This document shows, in pieces, positions 54,906-62,500 of a DNA stretch of 62,500 nucleotides. Made by a program: the position numbers and the translations under genes. The stretch lies in assembly GCA_963575745.1 (NCBI GenBank), contig CAUYUJ010001470.1, positions 525,174-587,673 of the forward strand, in the 5' to 3' direction. Numbering within the stretch: the first letter of the stretch is position 1; each line of letters begins with the position of its first letter. Below the pieces are notes generated by a model. That model ran no database searches. It worked only from the letters and a program-made list of their open reading frames with translations, and was not told the DNA's origin. The stretch is from Prorocentrum cordatum (lineage: Eukaryota > Sar > Dinophyceae > Prorocentrales > Prorocentraceae).

Positions 54906-56254
54906 GCTGGCAACGATGCGCGAGCCCGGGTAACAGGCTGCTGGCGGTGGAAAACAAGGGGCCGACTGGTTGGGGTTACTTTTTGATCTGCGGCCCCAAG
55001 GAAGGCTCCAGGGGTCGGGCCATTTTTTGTATATATATATATATATAACAGCCGCAGGCGGAAGCGCCGGCGGCGGGCGGTCGCGGTCGGGCTGCGGCCG
55101 CGACTAGCGGCGGGCGCGCGCGAAGCCGCGGTCAGGCGGCAGGCAGCAGCGACCCAGGGCGTCTGAACCAAGGCGTGCAATCCAGGGAGTCTGCAGGGCA
55201 GTCCCAGGACGAATCATGCAACGGCGCATCCAGGGAGTCTGAACACAGGCACCGAGGAAGCCGAGCGCAGCCAAAATGGCGCGAAGGCGCTCCCAACAGT
55301 TCGAATCGAACAGGTAGGAACGGTCCCGAAGACGTCTATCCAGGGAGTCTGACGGGTAACACAGACTGTCTGGCGACAAAGTCCAACGGGAAGACCTGAC
55401 GGCGGATCAGTTCATCGCGACGTCAGTTCACGCATCTAGGGTGTGGAATCAGAGCAGCCAGAAAGAACCTTTCACAACTGAGATGCGTCAGGCCCTTGAT
55501 CCAGCGACAGATAAGGGCGCAGCAGTGTGCACAAATCCACGCGGTAGGAACGCGGGTCGAAGGTGCACATCCAAAGTGTCTCAGCGCCACCCATAAACGT
55601 GTCAGGTAGCACCCGAGGGACGGGACCGTCGTATACCCAAAACGCGTCCCTCTGAGTCACTTGGTCCAGGGTCACGGCTGAAGGCCGTTAAATGGTTAAG
55701 AGGTCCAGGGGGTGAGTCTATGGGCGGGCGGTGCCAGAGTCCACAGACGCGGGCCAGGTCGCGCCTGGCGGGTGAAAGATCTACAGTAAGGCCGGAGGCC
55801 ACGGGTCCACAACCCGGAGTGGCTGTGGACAGTATTACCGAAGAGCACACCTGACTCTAAAGGCGGGAGGTGCGCGCGTCGGGGGAGGGCGGCGAAACGC
55901 CGCGGTAAGACGGGGCCCGCAGCGCGGCACAAGGCTGCGCCAGAGGGATTCCAGAGTGTGAAACACAGTCAGAGCGGAGAACGTGAGCCCTGCGGCAAGG
56001 ATGCAGCGGCCACAGGTGAGAGTTGGGGCAGCAGGGCCAGGGGCCAGCTAGGGTCTGCAGGCTGCGCACTGTCACGCAAAGTGCAGATGGTATTACTGGG
56101 CGGCACACCATGGTGCAAAGGTAGGAGGAGTGCCGCCCAGGGGGGGGGGCAGTCGGGCTGCCCCGCAGTTGGAGAAAGAAAGCGGCGGAGGGCCGCACAC
56201 AGTGTGTAGTGGGGTTGTCGTGGTGGCGCAAGGCGCTGGGGGCGGGGAGTAAGC
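54906..56254. other. No gene; 3' flank of the large zinc-ribbon ORF
   Basis: A TA tract is at 55028-55047. ATCCAGGGAGTCTG recurs at about 55181, 55229 and 55338. The minus-strand spliced-leader-like core GCCATTTTGGCT is at about 55268-55279. No reverse transcriptase or other domain is seen downstream of the large ORF in any frame. Confidence 0.45.
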
Positions 56255-59200
56255 TCAGTCCCTCCATCGGAGCCTCTTTTCATCTCTATCGCCCCGATCG
56301 TCGGGGCGGCCTCCGCCGCGTTTGCCGCCCGTTTGCCAGCGATCTTCGCGCCATCCATCACTCCACTCGCCCTGCCAGCTGCCCCGGGTGTCCCAGGAGC
56401 TTTTCGCGCGGTCGCGCCAGCCGGTCTGGTGGTAGCTGCCTTTGCCCCTGTCGTCGGTGCGGGAGTGTCGCAGGTAGTTGGCTCGTAGCCTGTCCCAGTC
56501 AATGCCGTGGCCCAGCCTCGTGTTCATCTGGTAGGCGTCATGCCCGCAGTCCTTCCAGTCACCAAGAAACTTATTAATGGACGTGGCCGTGTGCAATTTC
56601 GGGTCGGATTTGGGCGCCCTGGATCCAGGGGGCCAAGTTCGCTGCGTGTGCGCTGTCCACAGCGCGCAGAAGACTGCGCCCCACTCTGACTGAAGCCTGG
56701 CTATGCGTCTGGCAGGCGTCTCGTTGGGACGTTCGAGGTCCACCGTGCCCAGCCAGACTTTGTACATGGGGCCGCCCCCCTCCGGACAGGTCAACCGGTT
56801 GAGTGCGTCCTGCTCCGATGTGCCAGTCTGGCGATGGTGATAGCGCCTCTGTCCAGGGAGCTGCGGGGTGGGCGCGGGAGAGCGCTCGGTCCGCGAGCCA
56901 CCTCGGTCGCGGGTTCTCTCGTCCCTCGCGGGTCCCCGGGCTGGATCTCTACTGTGGTCGGCGTCGGGCGCTTCCTCCCCGGCCGAGGTCGGGGCATCCT
57001 CGCGGCTGGAGTCGGAGCTGTCCGCCGATGGGCTTTGCTGAGACGCCTCGTCGCCTGGGCGCCTTCTATCGTCGTCCGAGGCCGAGTCCGAGCAAGTAAG
57101 AGGACGAGGGGGCCCGTCTTCTCCGAAGTCGGGAGACTCCACCTTTGTAGGGGGGATCCCGTCTTCCGCGCTCTCGTCGTTGCCGTTGTGGTCGGGCGGG
57201 TCCTGGTGGCCCATGCGCGAGTCGTTGTCCATCGTGCCCTGGGACTTATCTGTGTCGGCAGCCATGGGAGTGTCTGGTCTGTCGTCGCTCATTGTCAACT
57301 CGCCTGGTGGGGGAGACTCGGCCAAGGAGGTGATGGATGCGGAGGCGAGGGCATCGGCACTGAGGCTGAGTAGGAACCCCGTCAGCGTGCTGATCTCATG
57401 TCGGATGGGAAAGAGACCACTTGCCGGGGCCAGCGTCGCCGCATAAATCCTCCAGGGCTCTTTCTGTCTCTCGCCGTTGGTCAGGCGTGCTACGACTCGC
57501 GCCACGGCCACACGCTTACCTTCCCAGCGCTGGTTGGGAGGGAGACAGTTGTCCGGGATGTGGTCACCATATATAGTCCTGAGGAACTCTGAGAGGAACT
57601 CGTCGGGCAAGGAGGCCTCGTCGTACCTGGGCTCAGGGGCACTTCTGTCGCGATTGGCGATGCAAAACTGCCTCCAGGTGTAATCCAATCCAGGATGGAA
57701 AACGCGGAGGAAGGTTACCAGCAGTCGCCGTGCGGACAATCCACCGATCCCAGGTCTGCTGGGGTCCTCGGCGCTTAGGGTGGGATTATAGACGCTCCTC
57801 TTGCTCAGGAGCGGGCCTTGTGGTGCTGGCAGGTCTGGCAAGAGCTCCAAAAGCTGGGCGAGAGACCTAGGAGTCTGCTCTGACGCTGCACCAGTGCTGC
57901 CCGCAGCGATGGATCCAGGGGGATTGCTTGCTCCAACCTTGGTGAATCGGTCCTGGACCTTGGCGTCCACGCCTAGCCATGGGAGAGAATCAGAAATGTC
58001 CACAGGCGCTTCGAATCCAATCTGGCTGCTGAGCGAGGGAAGGACTGGAGGCTTTCCTGGATGCAGAGGTCTGAAGTCTCGGTCCAGGATGTGATCCAGG
58101 GTGGCCGGGCCTATGTTCCATATCGGGGCCAGGCAGCGTCGGCAGCGCCATGTAGCGTTCCATTGGCGCCCCCACCAGGCCAGGGCCCGCTTGTCGATGG
58201 GGGGCAGTCCAGCTTGCTCGGGAACGCCTATGCCTTCCGCCGGCTTCCATATGAAACATCCCAGGGGCGGGGGGCCAGGGTCCCAGACGAGGAGCGGGGC
58301 CCCCTGAGGGCATGTGTCGCACCGCGCGGAGTAGGTCAGTGTCTGCGCAGCTTTGAGGCCGAAGCGCTCGTCCCGGATCCGTAGGATGGGAATGGTGGTA
58401 TTGGCTCGCTCGGGGATCTTCATGCCCGTCGGCTCCATGAGGAGGTCCGCTAGCGTCCTCGTGTCCGCCAGGGGGCTGCATCCAAAGCCAAGTGGAAGGT
58501 GTCCCAGGGAAGGGGGGGCGCTCGCCTTGTCGTTGTTGACGCCCGTCCTCTGCTGCTCATGCTCCTTGACTCTGTCGGCGAATTTCGCTCCTGCCGGCGT
58601 TGGGAGGCCCTGTTCCTCCAGGTGGCGTAACCAGCAGATGTCGCAGTGCCACCCCATGTTGGCGCCGTTGATGTAGGCCTGAGGCCTATTCTGAGCGACC
58701 ATCTGGCGCGTGATGTCGGAGATCCAGGTGCCATCAGCGGAACTCAGATGGTCCTGTCCGCACTTGTCGCACATGAATCTGCCGTTTTTCTGCTCGAGTG
58801 CGAGCCTCTCGTCGGGGATGTATGGAGGGTCCAGCCTGGTGCCTGGGGCGGGGGTCGGCGGCGGGGGGGCATTGAGGTCGGTGTTGGACAAGGCAAGTCC
58901 GCCGCCGATGTAGGAGAGACCCGCAAGCCGATCGTCAGGACCCAGGGAGGCGTCGGTCCCCGCCAGCGCGACGTGTAGCGCACGCACTGAGCAGCCGCGT
59001 GTATCCAGGGAATGCAGAGTTGCGGCTGGGACGATTTGTTCGAGGACGAGCATAGGTGCTTTTAACTGAAAGTCTTGCCTGCCCATCTCGCTCCAGGTCT
59101 GCGGGCAGCCGGCTTCCTGCGCAATCGGGTGGTGATGCGCCAACGCCACGAGCTTGGAGATGTTGGGAAGGACCGCCTCGATGCGGCCGTGTAGGTCGGC

Positions 59201-60133
59201 AAGGTCGTCCAGCGTGAGGCTCCAGGTTCGGGCGAATTGGCTTCGGAAATCCTGGTGAACCTCTTGCCAGGGGACACAGAACCCCAGGATGGCTTCGATG
59301 ACGTCCCCGGCCTGCTCTGAATGAGAGAAGGGCCACAGAAACACTCGCGGCTCGCGGAGCATGAGCATCATGACGACCAGAAGCGACTGGGCCTTGCAGG
59401 ATTCCATGGGGAGGCCGTCGGTGTCTATGATTCCCTCACGGAACTCGTCCATCATGGAGCCGCCCAGAGCGCCTCGGAGGATCTCTCCCAACCCGGCCAT
59501 TCCAGGGTGCTTCCTGTGTCTGCAGCAGTCCTTGGTGGCGGTGCTCCACGCCTTGGGGACCTGACGGAAGAGCCCTTTGGGGGTGCACTGGCGACGCTTC
59601 CAGAGTGTTACGCGCCTGCCACTGGTGTGAGGCAGCGGAGGAAGGGAGTCGTCGGGGACTGCGTAGCTCGCGTTTTCCCAGGGGGTGCCCAGGCCGAGCG
59701 TCCACATCATTGCCGCCCACAGCACGTTGTAGACTAGATTGGTTGCGTCTAGCCCCAGAGACATGTCAAACAGGAAGCCCAAGTGCGACCAAGCCTTGCG
59801 GTCGAGCATGCCCGGCTGTCGCGGTGTCGCGGCCAGTGAGAATTCGTGGGGGTGCAGCCCGGACATCAGGTATATGAGCACGTGAAAGGCAGGCGTCGAG
59901 AGGATATCGTGGAGCCCTCCCGAGATTAGCGAAGCGTCTTGAATAGTGGTGTGCTGCTGCCTTAGCGAAATCTAACAAACGAAACACTTGAGCCATTCGC
60001 TCGCATAGTCCAGCGCAAACGCGTACTCATCATGAGGATTCGCGACGCACTGATCACGCAGCGGCGTATAAAACAGTCGAACGATTTCACAACAGTCCGA
60101 TCTTTGACGTGCTTTCCATACACTGGCACACAT
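56255..60133 (-). CDS. Large zinc-ribbon protein of unknown family (one in-frame TAG)
   Basis: Uninterrupted for 1,208 codons from 59881 (a GTG). In the same frame the coding look continues upstream to an ATG at 60133 (MCASVWKARQRSDCC, NPHDEYAFALDYASEWLKC), broken only by TAG at 59974-59972 (codon 54). The full length would be about 1,292 residues. Numbering from that ATG: C-x2-C pairs at 455/458 and 497/500, and at 605/608 and 664/667, suggest two zinc ribbons. After about 940 comes an acidic, Ser/Asp-rich disordered stretch, then a folded block (YKVWLGTVDLERPNETPARR, SEWGAVFCALW) and an Arg/Gly/Asp/Trp-rich tail. No enzyme motif is recognised. A decayed relative lies at 39.9-41.4 kb. It could be ORF1 of a retroelement or a lineage-specific nuclear gene. 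Confidence 0.6.
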
Positions 60134-60770
60134 GCTTGGAACCTATTTGTGAGTTCACTTTTCCGAGCCCGTCAACAACCTTGACGTGCGTGTTTTGCTG
60201 CACGGTCAGGGCTGCGCACAAATTCTAACTAGGACTCACGCACATTTCTGCTGCCATGCATTCGATTGCATGGCCACCTTCCCTTTCCAATCGAAGGCAT
60301 GGACTCGATTTGGAGGCAGCGGGGGGGTCTGAATTGGTTGGGACCACGGAGTCGGTCAGGGGGGGGGATGAAACTACATCCGCTCAAAATCGATCCGGTG
60401 CAACTTAGCAACCCGGATCAATTCTTCAGTGTCCAGGGGCCCGAAAACGGCCTCCAGTGGTCCAAGAAAGCAAAAAAGACTTGATCAAACCGTTGGATAA
60501 GGAACCCAGGGTCCAGAAGCCAGTCGGGCTCCAATCGTGGAGTGGTCATGGATACCGCTGCCGCCCTCATTAGATGAGGACTCCCCCAAGGTCCGAAGCC
60601 TCCTGGGCACGTTCCTTACTCAACGTCCTCACCGTGCCCACATCGCTGGTCCTGGCATGGCCGATCCTGCCCAGGATCGGTGTATTCGGTCCAGCGTGCG
60701 AAACCATGCATGAATCTTCAAAGGAGCAAGACGGTCGGGCAACGTGGTCCGTTGAGCCATGCTGAAGAAT
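60134..60770. other. No gene; upstream flank of the large zinc-ribbon ORF
   Basis: Unique sequence. The minus strand has TAG just before GTTCCAAGCATG (60148-60131), which could equally be an AG acceptor. No further exon is recognised. Confidence 0.35.
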
Positions 60771-61690
60771 ATGTATGACAAGACGCACAGGGCGCACTTT
60801 CGAACCAATATGCGCCCCTAGACGCCCGCTGCTAACACATCATGTGCAGCATCGCTTTCGGACCTAACTTGCGCGACATGAGACGGGTGGCTCTCGAGTT
60901 GGCATCTTCATCCCATGTGCGAGCACCATCGTACAATCCCAACAGCGCTTCAGGGCGTGAGCGGTTTAGCGGGTTTCCTCTTCCAGCCCTGTTCTTCCCA
61001 CTTCGGGGATGGGGTTTACCCCTCCCCCTGCCCCCTACTCCTGGGTCTGGAGCGGGGGTTTCGCGACCCATGGGAGCGTCCAAGCAAGCCTCGGCGAGAA
61101 GGAGGAACTAATTGATTTTACTATGGGTTTGGGTCAATTCATTGGATCCTCCCTTTCTTTGGTCGATCTCCTCCGAGATGGCCCCAAGATGGCCCCTGAG
61201 GCTCTCAAGAATGCCCCACGAGGGCCCCCAGGCCCAAGAGACCCCCAAGAGGCTCCCCCGAGGCACCCGTGATGCTTCAAGAGGCCCCCTGGAGCCGCCG
61301 GGAGGCCCCGAAGATGCCCCAAGAGGCTTACAAGAAGCTGTCAAGAGTCCGACAATTATCCAAGAGGCATCTGGCCTTTCTGCTCGCCCTCCTCCTCCTC
61401 CTGCTCCTGTTCCTCATCCGCCGGATCCTCCCTGGTCCCTCCTCCCTCCTCCCTCGGCATACGCATCCGCGTTCAAGCTCGTGCCCACCATCTCCTCTCC
61501 CTCCCCCTCCCCTTCTTTCTCCTCTTCCTCCTCATCCTTCTCCTCTGGTTCTTCCTCCATTCTCCCCCTCTTGGGGTATGACGGCTCCCCAGCCTTTATT
61601 CCACTGCATGCCCCTCCACATCCCTGATCAGGGCAACTCGCCTTTCATCGTTTCTGGATGGGCAGTCGTGCTAGCAAACTGCTAGCAAAC
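60771..61690 (+). repeat. Composite retroposon-like repeat, copy C (most complete)
   Basis: All modules are adjacent here: 5' module 60771-61200, CCCAAGAGGC minisatellite 61185-61370, CTC tract 61383-61575 and 3' module 61560-61665 (CTCTTGGGGTATGACGGC, TTTATTCCACTGCATGCCCC, CATCGTTTCTGGATGGGC). It is therefore the reference for the family. No RNA polymerase III box or ORF is obvious. Confidence 0.8.
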
Positions 61691-62500
61691 AAAAAAAACA
61701 AGCCAGAGTACGGGCCGATGGCTTGCAGCCCCCCGGGCACATGAGGCAGGCCATCATGCCGCACGCCATCACTCCCAAAATGCAGGTCGTGATGCCCAGC
61801 AATGCCACCTGGCGGAGGGACGCAGATGAGGTTGCACTACCACACGTCATGCGGGCAAAAAAGACCTGGTGAAAGGAGGGCCAGCTCAACGGGGAAGGAG
61901 TGGGAAGGGAAGATAACCGGGGAGGGAAGCACAGGGAGGTGGCGGGACGGGCGGAGGAAAATGGTGAGAGGGAGTGGAGGAGAGGGAAACGCAGGAGAAA
62001 ACAAGCGATAGGGGAATTTGAGCGGGAAATGATATGGAATAGTGGAAAGTTTGGGAAGTAAGCATCTGGACATGTACGTACATGAAAAGAAATGCCTCCT
62101 CTTCCTTTCTTTCTGACTCCTTCTCTCCTCTTCTCTCCAAATCCCTGCCCATTTCGACGTTCCTCATACCATTCTCCATCTCCTCCTCCTCCTCCTCTTC
62201 CTCCTCCTCCACGTACCTGCTTGTCGTCGGTGTCATCCTGGTAGTCGGTCTCTTCCTCCTCTGCCTCATGCTCTCCTGTCCTACCCAGCCAGTGCCTTTT
62301 CTGCAAAACTGCTGAGAAGGATCCGACCACTCCGATGAGAATTATTGGCGCTATCTTGCTTCTGTCAAAGGGTGGCGCAGCCAACAGAGAGCTGAGGAAT
62401 CGAATAGGTGTCATCGGGCATCACGATGCGAAGAGTGTATTCATTTGCTGAGCCGTCGTCTGCCACCTGGCCGACGAATGACCAGAATGCCGGCGCTGCC
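61691..62500. other. Purine/pyrimidine-rich stretch; possible membrane-protein exons on the minus strand
   Basis: GGA-rich plus-strand sequence (61870-62000) and a CTC tract (62175-62212). The minus frame 61671-62414 contains SKIAPIILIGVVGSFSAVLQ at one end and VALLGITTCILGVMACGMMA near the other, both membrane-like, with low-complexity sequence between. They may be exons of a gene extending past the window, but I could not confirm splice sites. Confidence 0.25.

Noticed and set aside
56255-59881. Reading the large zinc-ribbon ORF as LINE ORF1 with certainty
   Set aside because: No reverse transcriptase or endonuclease was seen on either side in any frame, so this remains only one option.

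Overview
The window looks like nuclear DNA of a dinoflagellate, probably a high-GC species. The reasons are: (i) a degenerate Ty1/copia polyprotein whose reverse transcriptase carries the WVDTNKGD signature that I associate from memory with dinoflagellate copia elements; (ii) a probable spliced gene whose reading frame is restored only by GA-AG as well as GT-AG introns, a known dinoflagellate habit; (iii) two sites carrying the 12-base core (GCCATTTTGGCT, minus strand) of the dinoflagellate spliced leader; (iv) very low gene density with GC-rich minisatellites and CTC/GAG, CA/TG and GA tracts throughout. No database search was possible, so the species is not assigned. I saw no rRNA, tRNA or CRISPR array.

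Layout. 0-2.7 kb: 3' part of a decayed LINE-type element (minus). 3.6-5.0 kb: copy A of a composite retroposon-like repeat. 5.0-10.7 kb: unique sequence of lower GC with two candidate exons of an unrecognised membrane protein (plus, 8.0-8.7 kb). 10.7-13.9 kb: purine-rich repeats and minisatellites. 14.0-28.7 kb: exons of a probable membrane RING-H2 E3 ubiquitin ligase (minus), with a 5.8-kb copia element lying in its last intron. 29-39 kb: microsatellites, a 21-bp minisatellite that encodes heptads, and a roughly 425-bp tandem satellite. 39.9-41.4 kb: a decayed copy (plus) of a large zinc-ribbon ORF, split by a 220-bp foldback element. 41.5-49.4 kb: duplicated GC-rich repeats, long (TG)n and (GTGTAA)n arrays, and a dispersed 45-bp terminal motif. 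50.4-52.0 kb: an intronless ZIP-family metal transporter-like gene (minus) whose 5' end lies inside a MITE. 52.8-54.9 kb: copy B of the composite repeat, interrupted by poly(T) and a 287-bp tandem duplication. 56.3-60.1 kb: the largest ORF, about 1,290 codons (minus), related to the 39.9-kb copy. 60.8-61.7 kb: copy C of the composite repeat. 61.7-62.5 kb: purine- or pyrimidine-rich sequence.

Few genes appear functional: the ZIP-like transporter, the RING ligase if its gene model is right, possibly the plus-strand membrane-protein exons, and possibly the large zinc-ribbon ORF, which has one in-frame TAG. Most of the rest is transposon wreckage and tandem repeats. The most novel content is the zinc-ribbon ORF family (two divergent copies, no family recognised) and several small inverted-repeat or composite repeat families that have inserted into or beside genes.
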